Part shown: in pieces, positions 7,901 to 16,626 of the stretch | Layout: each line of letters opens with the position of its first letter | Position numbering within the stretch: position 1 is the stretch's first letter | Origin: Chloroflexota bacterium | Lineage (GTDB): Bacteria; Chloroflexota; UBA11872; VXNJ01 | DNA length: 64,000 bases | Direction: 5' to 3' | NCBI GenBank assembly: GCA_009840625.1 | Contig: VXNJ01000002.1 | Location: 23,496-87,495 of the forward strand | Notes under the pieces: generated by a model | Seen by the model: the letters and a program-made list of their open reading frames with translations, nothing else | Told to the model about the DNA's origin: nothing | Database searches by the model: none | Made by a program: the position numbers and the translations under genes

Positions 7901-10354
7901 ATGCGCGTACCACTGCTCTGGCTGGCCGATTACGTCGACCTCGAAGTCGGCGCGGAGGCGGTTGCCGAGCGGCTCACGATGGCGGGCATCGAAGTCGGGC
8001 GCGTCGAATCGGTCGGCGCGCATTGGGGTGCGGCCGTGCGGGTTGGCGAGGTGCTTTCGATCGACCCTCATCCCAACGCCGACCGGCTGCTGTTGGTGAC
8101 CGTTGATTTCCGCGACGGGCAGATTCAGGTCGTAACCGGCGCAGCCAATTTCTCGGTCGGCGACCGGGTACCGCTGGCCCAGGTCGGGGCGATGCTCTAC
8201 AACGCCTACAAAGAGGATCGACCGCTTGAGGAGCTCCGGCCGGCCAAGCTGCGCGGCGTGGAGAGCCGCGGGATGATCTGCTCCGGCGCAGAACTGGGAA
8301 TTTCGGACGATCACTCTGGGATCCTGGTGCTCCCCCCGGATGCGCCGGTCGGTGCGGAACTGGGTACCTACCTGGGCGGAGAGGCAATCGAGCTGGACCT
8401 CAAGCCCGACCGCGCCGACTGCCTTTCCATGCTTGGCGTGGCCCGCTACGTGGCCGGCCTGTTCGAGCGCCCGTTCAAGAGTCCGCAGCTTGGCGATCAC
8501 CGAATGCCGGAGCCACCCCCAGCGCTAGAGGTGTCGATCGAGGATTCCACCGACTGCCCGCGCTACTCGGTCGCCTATCTGACCGACATTCAGATCGGGC
8601 CGTCGCCGGATTGGCTGGCCAGACGCCTGGAGGCGGCCGGACAGCGTCCGATCAACAACATCGTCGACATCACCAACTTCGTCATGCTCGAGTACGGTCA
8701 GCCGCTGCACGCGTTCGACCGGGACAAACTCGCCGGCGAATTTATCGGCGTGCGGCGCGCCCGCTCCGGCGAGGAGCTCCTGACGCTGGACCAGAATCTG
8801 CGCCAGCTCTCCGAGGAAGACCTGGTGATCGTCGATGCCGACGGGCCGGTCGGCCTCGCCGGGGTCATGGGCGGCATCTCCTCCGAGGTCACCGCAGAGA
8901 CCCGGACCATCCTGCTGGAATCGGCCAACTTCTCGTCGCGCCGGATCCGCAACACCGCGCGCCGCCTGGGCCTGCCCAGCGAGGCGGCGCGACGCTTTGA
9001 GCAGCGGCTCTCGCCGGAAACGACCGTCCCGGCCCTGCGCCGGGCGATCGGCTTGGCCGAGGAAATGGGCGCCGGTCGCGGACAGGACGTCTGGGCCGAT
9101 GCGTACCCAGACCCGGAACCTGAGCGGAAGATTAGGTTCGATCCGGGCCAGATAAAGCGCCTATTGGGCGTGGACTATCCGCGAGACGTCGTAGTCGGCG
9201 CGCTGCGGCGGGCCGGATTCGATGTTGCCGAAATGGAAGCGGAGCTCGCCGTTGCGGTGCCCCACTACCGGGGCGATGTCTCCGGATCCGCGGACCTGGT
9301 GGAGGAAGTGGCGGCCATGATCGGGTTCGATTCGATACCGGCCAGCCTGCCCAGCGGCGGGCTGCCCGACACGATCCCGCAGGAGTACGACGACCGAATC
9401 GAGCTCGCCCGCATCGCGATGGTCGCGGCCGGGTACCAGGAGGCAATCACCTACACCTTGACCAGCCCGGAGCGCCTCGCGGCCATCTACTGCGACCAGG
9501 ACGCCGAAACCGACGACCTAGGCGCCCGGTTGGACGATCTGCTCATGCCCCGCGACGCGGTTCCCCTGGCGGTGCACAACCCGCTGCGGTCCGAGGAGAG
9601 CGTGCTCAAGACCTCCGCCCTGCCGCACCTGCTGGAGGCGCTGTCGTCCAACGCCCGCTATTTCGATGCCGACGTCGCCCTCTTTGAGATCGGCAAGATC
9701 TACATCCCGCGAAACGGGGAACTTCCCGATGAACGCACCGTCCTAACCGCGCTCCTGGGACCGCAGTTGAGCCTGCCGGCGCGGCAGGGGCAGCGGGCGT
9801 CAACTTTCTTCGATGCGCGCGGGGCAGCGGAGCAGGTTCTGCGCAGGTTCAACCTGGTTGCGGGTTTTGCCCCCTGCGCGCATCCGGTTTTCTCGCCCGG
9901 ACGGGCGGCCGCGATCAGCATTGGCGAGACACTCATCGGCGCGGTCGGGCAGCTGAATCCAGCGGTGCTGGAACGCTTTTCGGTGGACGGTGCCGCCCAC
10001 GCGGTGCTGCTGAGCCTGGACCGGCTGCTGGGCTCATTCCCGGGACCGGCCCAGTTCGCCAACCTCCCGCGCTATCCGGCGGTCCTGCGCGATCTCTCGA
10101 TCGTGATCGATCCCGCCCACCCTTCGTCCGCGGTCGAAGACTTGATCCGCAGTTCCGGCCGACCGCTGATCGAATCGGCGCGGTTGGTGGACGAATACCG
10201 CGGCGACCAGGTTCCGCAGGGCATGCGCGGACTCACCTACGCCATCACCTACCGCGATGCGGGCAAGACTCTGACCGAGAAAGCGGTCGATCGCCGCCAC
10301 CGCGGAGTGGTGAAGGCCCTGGGAGCAAAGTTCGGCGCCAAGCTGCGCGCCTAA
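7901..10354 (+). CDS. pheT: Phenylalanine-tRNA ligase beta subunit
   Basis: 817 aa, normal bacterial length. Order of domains: N-terminal EMAP-II-like tRNA-binding domain (~40-150, VLSIDPHPNADRLLLVTVDF), B3/B4 editing domain with QPLHAFDRDKLAG, B5 domain, catalytic-like core, and a C-terminal anticodon-binding ferredoxin-fold domain (LPRYPAVLRDLSIVID to the end). Paired with pheS in one operon; ATG at 7901. Confidence 0.96.
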   Translation: MRVPLLWLADYVDLEVGAEAVAERLTMAGIEVGRVESVGAHWGAAVRVGEVLSIDPHPNADRLLLVTVDFRDGQIQVVTGAANFSVGDRVPLAQVGAMLYNAYKEDRPLEELRPAKLRGVESRGMICSGAELGISDDHSGILVLPPDAPVGAELGTYLGGEAIELDLKPDRADCLSMLGVARYVAGLFERPFKSPQLGDHRMPEPPPALEVSIEDSTDCPRYSVAYLTDIQIGPSPDWLARRLEAAGQRPINNIVDITNFVMLEYGQPLHAFDRDKLAGEFIGVRRARSGEELLTLDQNLRQLSEEDLVIVDADGPVGLAGVMGGISSEVTAETRTILLESANFSSRRIRNTARRLGLPSEAARRFEQRLSPETTVPALRRAIGLAEEMGAGRGQDVWADAYPDPEPERKIRFDPGQIKRLLGVDYPRDVVVGALRRAGFDVAEMEAELAVAVPHYRGDVSGSADLVEEVAAMIGFDSIPASLPSGGLPDTIPQEYDDRIELARIAMVAAGYQEAITYTLTSPERLAAIYCDQDAETDDLGARLDDLLMPRDAVPLAVHNPLRSEESVLKTSALPHLLEALSSNARYFDADVALFEIGKIYIPRNGELPDERTVLTALLGPQLSLPARQGQRASTFFDARGAAEQVLRRFNLVAGFAPCAHPVFSPGRAAAISIGETLIGAVGQLNPAVLERFSVDGAAHAVLLSLDRLLGSFPGPAQFANLPRYPAVLRDLSIVIDPAHPSSAVEDLIRSSGRPLIESARLVDEYRGDQVPQGMRGLTYAITYRDAGKTLTEKAVDRRHRGVVKALGAKFGAKLRA

Positions 10355-10372
10355 AGCGCGACAGCCTGAACG

Positions 10373-10684
10373 ATGGAAGTCGTGTTCTTCCTGCTGCTGG
10401 CCGGCGCGGCGGCGGCGTTCAGCTGGGGTCTCATCAAGCGCGAATGGGGTTGGTTCCTGCTGGCCGGGTTCCTGGCGGTGTCCTTCGCGATGCTTCTGCC
10501 GGTCAGCAGTCCGACCGCCCTGGTGGCCCTGCTGGGCCTATTTAGCTGGACCGGAGGGATCCTGATGCGCTACCGGCGCGGCCGCGGGCAGCTTTTTGAT
10601 TCGATGCTGCTGGCAATGCCGGCCCTGCTGGCCTACTTCCGCTTCGTCGACGTCTACGGCGGCTGGATCAGAGGGCATTTCTAG
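10373..10684 (+). CDS. Small hypothetical membrane protein
   Basis: 103 aa with roughly four hydrophobic segments (about 2-18, 26-46, 50-64 and 80-95) separated by short basic loops such as MRYRRGRGQ. I recognise no family. It follows pheT by 18 bp and precedes the thioesterase by 1 bp on the same strand, so it is likely read through from the pheST operon. Base composition and codon use match the neighbours, supporting a real gene. Confidence 0.6.
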   Translation: MEVVFFLLLAGAAAAFSWGLIKREWGWFLLAGFLAVSFAMLLPVSSPTALVALLGLFSWTGGILMRYRRGRGQLFDSMLLAMPALLAYFRFVDVYGGWIRGHF

Positions 10685-10685
10685 A

Positions 10686-11114
10686 GTGCCGAATGCTTGC
10701 GACGGAGAGTCTTCGCCGATTGTCCACCGCGAGCTGATCAGGGCGCGGTTCACCGATGCCGACGCCCAGGGCGCCGTTCACCATTCGACCTACGTGAAGT
10801 GGCTCGAGGAAGCCAGGCTGGGCTGGTTGCGCAGCTGCGGCATCCCCTACCGCCAGACGTTCGCGGGGCGCGGCTTGGCGATCGTGGTCGCCGAGCTCTC
10901 CCTCAAATTCGTGAACCTGACTACTTTCGAGGATCAGATTCTGGTCTCGATTCGATTAGCCAAGGGCAACCGCGCGCGGCTCGACCTCGAATACGAACTG
11001 CACCGCGCCGGTGGCGAGCTGGTGGCCACCGCCCGGACCAGGCTCGCATTCGTCGACGCCAACGGCCGCCCGATCCGCTTGCCGCGCGGACACCCGCTGC
11101 TGGAAATCCTCTGA
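10686..11114 (+). CDS. Acyl-CoA thioesterase, YbgC/4-hydroxybenzoyl-CoA thioesterase-like hotdog protein
   Basis: 142 aa from GTG 10686, immediately after the previous stop; the open frame continues upstream but only as a shadow. The hotdog-fold active-site region FTDADAQGAVHHSTYVKWLEEAR carries the catalytic Asp and the HSTY..W.E pattern of the YbgC class, which hydrolyses short-chain or aromatic acyl-CoA thioesters. Later segments (LSLKFVNLTTFEDQILVSI, ARTRLAFVDANGRP) fit the fold. The substrate is unknown. The downstream ring-cleavage genes make an aromatic thioester possible but unproven. Confidence 0.82.
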   Translation: MPNACDGESSPIVHRELIRARFTDADAQGAVHHSTYVKWLEEARLGWLRSCGIPYRQTFAGRGLAIVVAELSLKFVNLTTFEDQILVSIRLAKGNRARLDLEYELHRAGGELVATARTRLAFVDANGRPIRLPRGHPLLEIL

Positions 11115-11200
11115 CCGGGACCGCCACCCGTCGCCACCTATTGAATAATTCTGCGGATATGCCCGCGGGTTGGTCGGGACAAAGGGCGGGGAATTCCTAG

Positions 11201-11935
11201 ATGACGGAAAAGAAGTCCGCACTGGTCATCAGCGCCCATGCGGCTGATTTTGTGTGGCGCTGCGGCGGAGCGATCGCCCTGCACCGGACGCTGGGCTATG
11301 AGCTGACCGTCGTTTGTCTGAGCTTCGGCGAGCGTGGCGAAAGCGCCAGTCTGTGGAAAAGCGGATCGCTGACCCTGGATCAGATCAAGGCCGAGCGCCG
11401 CGGCGAGGCCGAAAACGCAGCCGCCGAACTCGGCGTACACGAACTGGAGTTTCTCGATCTCGGCGACTACCCGCTGGTCATCGACCGCAGCGCAATGGAC
11501 CGTCTGGTCGATATCGTCAGGTCGGTACAACCCCGGTTCATGCTCTCGCATTCGCGTTACGACCCATACAACACCGATCACATGCACGCCACCAAGGCCG
11601 CCATCGAGGCCCGCATGATCGCCCAGGCTTGGGGGCACAATCCCGGTCAGAAGGTGCTCGGCGCACCGCAGCTCTACCTGTTCGAGCCCCACCAGACCGA
11701 ACAAATGGGCTGGGTTCCTAACGTGTTCCTGGACGTAACGTCGGTCTGGGACCGGAAGCGCGCCGCAATCGAATGCATGAAGGGGCAGCAACATCTCTGG
11801 GACTACTACCAGAATGTTGCCGAAAACCGCGCCAATCACTTTCGGCGCAACTCCGGTGGCCAGGCCGGCGGGCGCCGGGCCCGCTACGCCGAGGGCTTCG
11901 AAGCCGTCTTTCCGCGATGCGTGGACGAACTGTGA
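11201..11935 (+). CDS. PIG-L family hydrolase, 4-oxalomesaconate hydratase (GalB)-like
   Basis: 244 aa PIG-L/LmbE-fold protein. The zinc-binding motif, normally HPDD, reads SAHAADFVWRCGG, keeping the His and final Asp; a second ligand region is SHSRYDPYNTDHMHA. The AHAADFVWR form is what I associate with GalB, the 4-oxalomesaconate hydratase of gallate degradation in Pseudomonas, rather than with sugar N-deacetylases. This reading is strengthened by the next gene, which belongs to the family of 4-oxalomesaconate tautomerase, and the following extradiol dioxygenase. The start ATG at 11201 follows GGGGAATTCCTAG. Confidence 0.72.
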   Translation: MTEKKSALVISAHAADFVWRCGGAIALHRTLGYELTVVCLSFGERGESASLWKSGSLTLDQIKAERRGEAENAAAELGVHELEFLDLGDYPLVIDRSAMDRLVDIVRSVQPRFMLSHSRYDPYNTDHMHATKAAIEARMIAQAWGHNPGQKVLGAPQLYLFEPHQTEQMGWVPNVFLDVTSVWDRKRAAIECMKGQQHLWDYYQNVAENRANHFRRNSGGQAGGRRARYAEGFEAVFPRCVDEL

Positions 11936-12007
11936 TTGGGGCGGCGGCCGGCATCGGGCGCGTCGCGCACCGCCCGCGCCCCGGGCACTTCCGGCGGGGG
12001 CCCAGCG

Positions 12008-13066
12008 GTGGCTGACTCCGCCCGCTGCATGTGGATGCGCGGGGGGACCTCGAAAGGCGCATTCTTCCTGGCCGAGGACCTGCCGGCGGAGCCGGCCGAG
12101 CGGAGCGGCTTTCTCCTTTCGATCATGGGCTCGCCGGACGTGCGCCAGATCGACGGTATGGGCGGCGCCGATCCGCTTACGTCGAAGGTGGCGGTGGTGC
12201 GGACGTCCGATCGCCCGGGGATCGACGTCGACTACCTGTTCCTGCAGGTCGGGGTCGATACGCCGCTGGTCTCGGACTCACAGAACTGCGGGAACATGCT
12301 GGCCGGAGTCGGCCCGTTCGCAATCGAGCGGCGGCTGGTGGAGCCCGACGCCGACGTGACCCGGGTTTCAATTCACATGCAAAACACCGGGCAGGTGGCG
12401 GTGGCCACGGTGGAAACCCCCGCCGGCCGGGTCAATTACTACGGCGCTGCCACCCTGGACGGAGTGCCCGGCGGGGCGGCACCGGTGCCGCTGGAATTCA
12501 GGGACACTGCCGGTTCCACGTGCGGCAGCCTCCTGCCAACCGGGAACGTGATCGATGACGTCGCGGGACTTGCCGTGACCATGATCGACAACGGGATGCC
12601 CTGCGTGATCCTGGCCGCCGCCGACCTGGGCCTTAGCGGTCGCGAGACGCGCACCGAGCTGGAAGCCGACACCGAGCTCAAAAAGCGTCTGGAAGATATC
12701 CGGCTACGGTGTGGGCCGCTGATGAACCTGGGCCGCGTGGAGTCGAAAACGGTTCCGAAGATGACTCTGGTGAGTCCGGCGCGCGCCGGCGGGGCGATTT
12801 CGACGCGGACGTTCATCCCGCACCGCTGCCACGCCAGCATCGGCGTATTCGGTGCGGTCAGCGTCGCCACCGCGTGCCTGCTCGAAGGCTCGGTTGCCGC
12901 CGCCAGCGCGGACCTTCCGGCCGGATCGGCCAAGGAGCTGGACATCGAGCACCCCAGCGGGCGCGCCACGGTCCGGTTGATCCTAGACGCCGGCGGAGTG
13001 GTGGAAAGTGCCGCGATCCTGCGGACGGCGCGCAAGCTTTTTGACGGTACAGTCTTTGCCCGTTAG
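12008..13066 (+). CDS. PrpF family isomerase, 4-oxalomesaconate tautomerase (GalD/LigU)-like
   Basis: 352 aa from GTG 12008; the frame is open to a TTG at 11936 overlapping the previous stop, but family homology begins at MWMRGGTSKGAFF, the standard PrpF N-terminus. Other family landmarks are QIDGMGGADPLTSKVAVV and SQNCGNMLAGVGPFA. PrpF proteins are diaminopimelate-epimerase-fold isomerases acting on aconitate-like acids; GalD and LigU isomerise 4-oxalomesaconate. Position between a GalB-like gene and an extradiol dioxygenase favours the aromatic-pathway role over methylcitrate metabolism, since no prpC, prpD or acnA is nearby. Confidence 0.8.
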   Translation: MADSARCMWMRGGTSKGAFFLAEDLPAEPAERSGFLLSIMGSPDVRQIDGMGGADPLTSKVAVVRTSDRPGIDVDYLFLQVGVDTPLVSDSQNCGNMLAGVGPFAIERRLVEPDADVTRVSIHMQNTGQVAVATVETPAGRVNYYGAATLDGVPGGAAPVPLEFRDTAGSTCGSLLPTGNVIDDVAGLAVTMIDNGMPCVILAAADLGLSGRETRTELEADTELKKRLEDIRLRCGPLMNLGRVESKTVPKMTLVSPARAGGAISTRTFIPHRCHASIGVFGAVSVATACLLEGSVAAASADLPAGSAKELDIEHPSGRATVRLILDAGGVVESAAILRTARKLFDGTVFAR

Positions 13067-13108
13067 GCATTTGGCGATGAATCTAACCCGGAATTGCAGG
13101 TCGGCACG

Positions 13109-14068
13109 ATGACCGAACCCTGCTTTGACGTCGCCCATCTGGGCCATGTTGAGCTTTACAGCGACAAGTTCGAGGAAAGCCTCGACTTCTTCACCCGCGT
13201 ATACGGCTTGACCGAGACCGCCCGCGAAGGCGATAGCTCCTACCTGCGCGCGTTCGACGACTACGAGCACCACACTCTCAAGCTGACCCGGTACGAGCGC
13301 ACCGGCGTGGGCCACATCGCCTACCGCTGCACCTCGGCGCCGGCGCTGCAGCGCCGGGTGGCGGCGATTGAGGCCGCCGGTTACGGCGGACACTGGATCG
13401 ACGGGGACCTGGGCCACGGCCCGGCCTATCGATTCCAGGACCCGTTCGGGCACGCGTTCGAGCTCTACTGGGAGACCGACGGCTACGAGCCGCCCGCGGA
13501 ACAGCGGCCGGCGTTAAAGAACCTGGCCCAGCGCTATCACGGTCAGGGCTGCTGCCCGCGAAGGCTGGACCATGTAAATCTGCTGGCCGACGACGTGACG
13601 GCATTCCGGGATTTCATGGTTTCCTGTTTGGGCTCGAGGGTTACCGAACAAATCCTGCTCGACAACGGCCGCCTGGCCGGCTGCTGGTTCACGGTCAACA
13701 ACAAGACCTACGATCTGGCCTGCACCGAAGAACACGGCGGCGGCAGCGGAAGATTCCACCATCTCACGTATGCAATCGACCAGCGCGAGGACGTTCTGCG
13801 GGCGGCGGACATCTTCCTCGAAAACGGCGTCCACATCGAAACCGGCCCGCACAAACACGCCATCCAGGGGACGTTTTTCCTCTACGTGTGGGAACCGGCC
13901 GGCAACCGGGTGGAACTGGCGAATTCGGGCGCGCGCCTGATCCTGCGGCCGGACTGGGAGACCGTTACCTGGACCGAGGCCGAACGCAAGAAGGGCCAAG
14001 CCTGGGGACTAAAGACCATAGAGACCTTCCACACCCACGGGACACCCCCAACAGAACACTCCCGCTAG
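13109..14068 (+). CDS. VOC-family extradiol ring-cleavage dioxygenase (catechol 2,3-dioxygenase-like)
   Basis: 319 aa from ATG 13109 (a TTG at 13094 is in frame but unlikely). Two VOC modules: the N-terminal one ~8-130 (HLGHVELYSDKFEESLDFF) and the catalytic one ~150-290. The expected Fe(II) ligands are visible: His in RLDHVNLL, His in FHHLTYAI and Glu in AGNRVELANSG; the active-site Tyr is in LYVWEPAG. The enzyme should open a catecholic ring next to the hydroxyls. It follows the GalD-like gene by ~40 bp and probably supplies that pathway, although gallate cleavage is usually done by unrelated LigB-type enzymes. Confidence 0.85.
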   Translation: MTEPCFDVAHLGHVELYSDKFEESLDFFTRVYGLTETAREGDSSYLRAFDDYEHHTLKLTRYERTGVGHIAYRCTSAPALQRRVAAIEAAGYGGHWIDGDLGHGPAYRFQDPFGHAFELYWETDGYEPPAEQRPALKNLAQRYHGQGCCPRRLDHVNLLADDVTAFRDFMVSCLGSRVTEQILLDNGRLAGCWFTVNNKTYDLACTEEHGGGSGRFHHLTYAIDQREDVLRAADIFLENGVHIETGPHKHAIQGTFFLYVWEPAGNRVELANSGARLILRPDWETVTWTEAERKKGQAWGLKTIETFHTHGTPPTEHSR

Positions 14069-14111
14069 CAGCCAAAGGCCCTTCCGGCAGCCTCAGGGTC
14101 GACCGTTAGAC

Positions 14112-14132
14112 GTTGGCCGCGTCCAACTTTTT
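14112..14132 (+). terminator. Probable intrinsic terminator after the ring-cleavage operon
   Basis: Short stem GTTGG/CCAAC (14112-14116 with 14123-14127) with a 6-nt loop, followed directly by TTTTT. It lies in the ~98 bp between two convergent genes. The stem is only 5 bp, so strength is uncertain. Confidence 0.4.
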
Positions 14133-14166
14133 GGGGCAGCCCGCGAGATTGCTCCCGCCCTTTGCT

Positions 14167-15237
14167 TTACTCCCCGGCGGTTGGGAGTTCGCCGGCGATA
14201 TGCACCGCCCGGGTCGGGAAAGCGAACTCGATTCCCGCCGCCCGGAACCGGTCAAGCAGTTCAAGGTTGATCGCCTGCTGGGTGTCCATGAAGACGGCGA
14301 AATTGGTAGTCGCCATGTAGTAAACGGCTTCGATTTGCAGTGCCGACTCGCCGAACCCTTTGAAGTGGGCCCGATCGAACCTGGCCTCGGGATGTCGCTC
14401 GACCGCTTCCTTGATCATTCCCGGGATGGCCTCGATCTGCTCCGCAGCAGTGTCGAAGGTGATGTTTAGCGAAAGGACGGCCCGGCGCCGGTTCATCCTG
14501 CCGAAGTTGCGCAACGGCGATCCGAGCATGTCGCTGTTGCTATAGACGAGCTGCTCTCCGGTGGGGCTGCGCAGGTGCGTGGTCTTGATGCCGATCCGCT
14601 CAACGCTGCCGGCCGCACCCTTCACTGAAACGAAATCGCCGACCGCAAAAGGGCGGTCCAAGAGGATTGCCAGCGAGGCAAAGAGATCGCTGAGGATGCT
14701 CCGTGCCGCCAAGCCGATCGCGATGCCGCCGACGCCGAGTCCGGCCACCAGGGTCGTGATCTCGACCCCGATGTTGTCCAGAAACAGCACCGCCAGGATC
14801 GACCAGAGGAGCAGGGTGACCAGGTAGCGGGCAGCCGCGATCGCGCCGGGGCTGGCAAAGTCCGGGTCGCTTTCGAGGCGGCGGCGCACCAGAAACGTCA
14901 ACGCGGCCCTGCCCCACAATCCGATTTGAATGAACACCACCGCGACGATGGCGACGTTGAGTCCCCGCTCCAAGAAGCCCGGCAGCTCCAAATTCAAGAG
15001 ACCGGCGAACAGGGCGACCAAGAAGATCACCGGGACGCTTGACTGTCGCTGGATGGAGGCCGCGAAGCTGCGCAGCGGAGTCGCCGCCCCCTGTTGCGGG
15101 CCGCGTTCGGTAAAGCGGACCATGCCCCAGCGCAATATCAGCAGGACGATAAGCACGACCACGAAGGTCGACCCCGCCAAGATCCAATCGCCGGCGGTGT
15201 TGTCGGCCAGCGCCTGTACGTCCCAATCGATGTTCAT
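14167..15237 (-). CDS. Mechanosensitive ion channel, MscS family
   Basis: 356 aa inner-membrane channel opening under osmotic downshock. Four or so hydrophobic helices (about 20-40, 65-85, 92-112, 130-160) lead to the pore helix rich in Gly/Ala (TTLVAGLGVGGIAIGLAARSILSDLFASL), then the beta domain (FAVGDFVSVKGAAGSVERIGIKTTHLRSPTGE), the typical IPNS-like YSNSDML and the C-terminal alpha/beta domain. It is downstream of the suf-HAD operon on the same strand, separated by ~148 bp and a large inverted repeat, so it likely has its own promoter. Confidence 0.92.
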   Translation of the reverse strand: MNIDWDVQALADNTAGDWILAGSTFVVVLIVLLILRWGMVRFTERGPQQGAATPLRSFAASIQRQSSVPVIFLVALFAGLLNLELPGFLERGLNVAIVAVVFIQIGLWGRAALTFLVRRRLESDPDFASPGAIAAARYLVTLLLWSILAVLFLDNIGVEITTLVAGLGVGGIAIGLAARSILSDLFASLAILLDRPFAVGDFVSVKGAAGSVERIGIKTTHLRSPTGEQLVYSNSDMLGSPLRNFGRMNRRRAVLSLNITFDTAAEQIEAIPGMIKEAVERHPEARFDRAHFKGFGESALQIEAVYYMATTNFAVFMDTQQAINLELLDRFRAAGIEFAFPTRAVHIAGELPTAGE

Positions 15238-15317
15238 TTGCCAGTCCTTTGCGAAGTCGCGCGCCGGGGATTTGCGCTTGCGGTCAATTCACGCGTTGTC
15301 TGTTGATTCTTGCCGGG

Positions 15318-15357
15318 TCGGGTCGATTTGATTTCGGTAGCGGCGGGATCGACCCGA
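15318..15357 (-). terminator. Inverted repeat downstream of the suf-HAD operon
   Basis: Perfect 10-bp arms TCGGGTCGAT (15318-15327) and ATCGACCCGA (15348-15357) with a 20-nt loop, 29 bp after the HAD stop codon. There is no T-run on the minus-strand 3' side, so it may be a Rho-type or processing structure, or an operator for the MscS gene, instead of an intrinsic terminator. Confidence 0.35.
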
Positions 15358-15385
15358 AGGCCGCACCCCGATCCTGCCGGGCCGG

Positions 15386-16165
15386 CTATTGTGCGGTGCC
15401 CCCAAAAGCGGCCTGTCCGGGGTTCCGAACCGGGACCCGGCGATGCTCAAGCAGCGCTTCGAGCAACTCCGCGGCCTCTTTGATGCCGCCGACCTCCCAG
15501 GTCGGCTCGGGTCCATCATCCGGGAGGGTGATGCCGCCGTGATTTATCCAGAGCGATTGCATCCCGCTGGCGTTGGCGCCGGCGACGTCGGTGTAGGGGT
15601 TGTCGCCGATCATCAGGGTCTCGGCGGGGGAAGACCCGGTAACCGCCAGGGCCAGCTCGAATATGCGCGGGTCCGGCTTCCAGATGCCGTGCTCGTGGCT
15701 GACGAATATCCCGTTGAACCGGCCGTCGTCCAATCCCAGCTGGGACAGTTTGGGACGCTGGATGCGCGCGTAGCCGTTGGTGATGATGCAGCGTGGCATC
15801 CCGTCGGTGGCTTCAAGCATGCGCGGGGCGTCAGGATGAAGCCGGTTGGCCGTATCAAAGTGAGCGTCGATATCGTCGCAGAGCGCGGCGACCAGCGCCC
15901 CGTCCACTATTCCCAGGTCGGCCAGTGGCTTGATGAACCAGTCAGCCTGCTCGGCTTCCTCCCAGGCGTGGCGGGCCATCAGGTCCCTTATAAAGGCGAT
16001 CGTTCCGTCGGCGGCGCGGCGGCGCAGGCCATCGGGCAAACCGCGGGCCGCTCTCTCATATGCGCCGCGCATCCGGGTGCGCATGCGGTAGTCGTAGTCG
16101 AGCAATACGTCGTCGAGATCGAATACCACCGCCCGGATTCTCGGTAGCGGTCGGCTATCGCTCAA
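15386..16165 (-). CDS. HAD superfamily hydrolase (subfamily IA)
   Basis: 259 aa cytoplasmic phosphatase-like protein. Motif I VVFDLDDVLLDYD with the nucleophile Asp, motif II Thr in CIITNGYARIQRPKL, motif III Lys in HEHGIWKPDPRIF and motif IV IGDNPYTDVAGANASGM are intact; the helical cap lies at ~25-100. The pattern resembles YjjG-type nucleotidases. Its start overlaps the sufU stop by 4 bp, making it the last gene of the suf operon, but a role in Fe-S assembly is not implied by sequence. Confidence 0.85.
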   Translation of the reverse strand: MSDSRPLPRIRAVVFDLDDVLLDYDYRMRTRMRGAYERAARGLPDGLRRRAADGTIAFIRDLMARHAWEEAEQADWFIKPLADLGIVDGALVAALCDDIDAHFDTANRLHPDAPRMLEATDGMPRCIITNGYARIQRPKLSQLGLDDGRFNGIFVSHEHGIWKPDPRIFELALAVTGSSPAETLMIGDNPYTDVAGANASGMQSLWINHGGITLPDDGPEPTWEVGGIKEAAELLEALLEHRRVPVRNPGQAAFGGTAQ

Positions 16166-16626
16166 GATTGGATCTCGTCCGAGTAGACGCTTTCGGTGTC
16201 TTCACCGTCCCTGCTCTCGGCGCCGACCTGCAACGCGTTCCAGGCCAGGGTCGCACACTTAATCCGCACCGGATAGCGGTTTACTCCCTGCAGCGCTTCA
16301 AGATCGCCGAGCGATTCGAGATCTAATTCGGCTTCGCCGGTGAACATCGCCCGGACGCTGGCGGCCAACTCCAGGGCTTCCGTCAGCGGCTTGCCCATTA
16401 CCGCCTCGGTGAGCATCGATGCCGAGGCCTGCGAGATCGAGCAGCCATGGCCGTCGAAGGCGACCGCGTCGATTCGGCCGCCGTTTAGGCGGACCGTTAT
16501 CTCGATGTCGTCGCCGCAAAGCGGGTTGTAGCCGCGCGCGGTTATGTCGGGATCCTCGACATGCCCCTTGTGCCGCGGACTGCGGTAGTGGTCGAGGATG
16601 ATCTCGCGGTAAAGGTCGTCGAGCAC
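16162..16626 (-). CDS. sufU: Fe-S cluster assembly protein SufU
   Basis: 154 aa NifU_N-fold protein. Three conserved cysteines are seen in NPLCGDD, GHGCSISQAS and RIKCATLAW, with the ~18-residue insertion between the second and third that marks SufU rather than IscU. SufU accepts persulfide sulfur from SufS and passes it to SufBCD. It abuts sufS (stop and start on adjacent bases) and overlaps the HAD gene by 4 bp. Confidence 0.93.
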   Translation of the reverse strand: MLDDLYREIILDHYRSPRHKGHVEDPDITARGYNPLCGDDIEITVRLNGGRIDAVAFDGHGCSISQASASMLTEAVMGKPLTEALELAASVRAMFTGEAELDLESLGDLEALQGVNRYPVRIKCATLAWNALQVGAESRDGEDTESVYSDEIQS

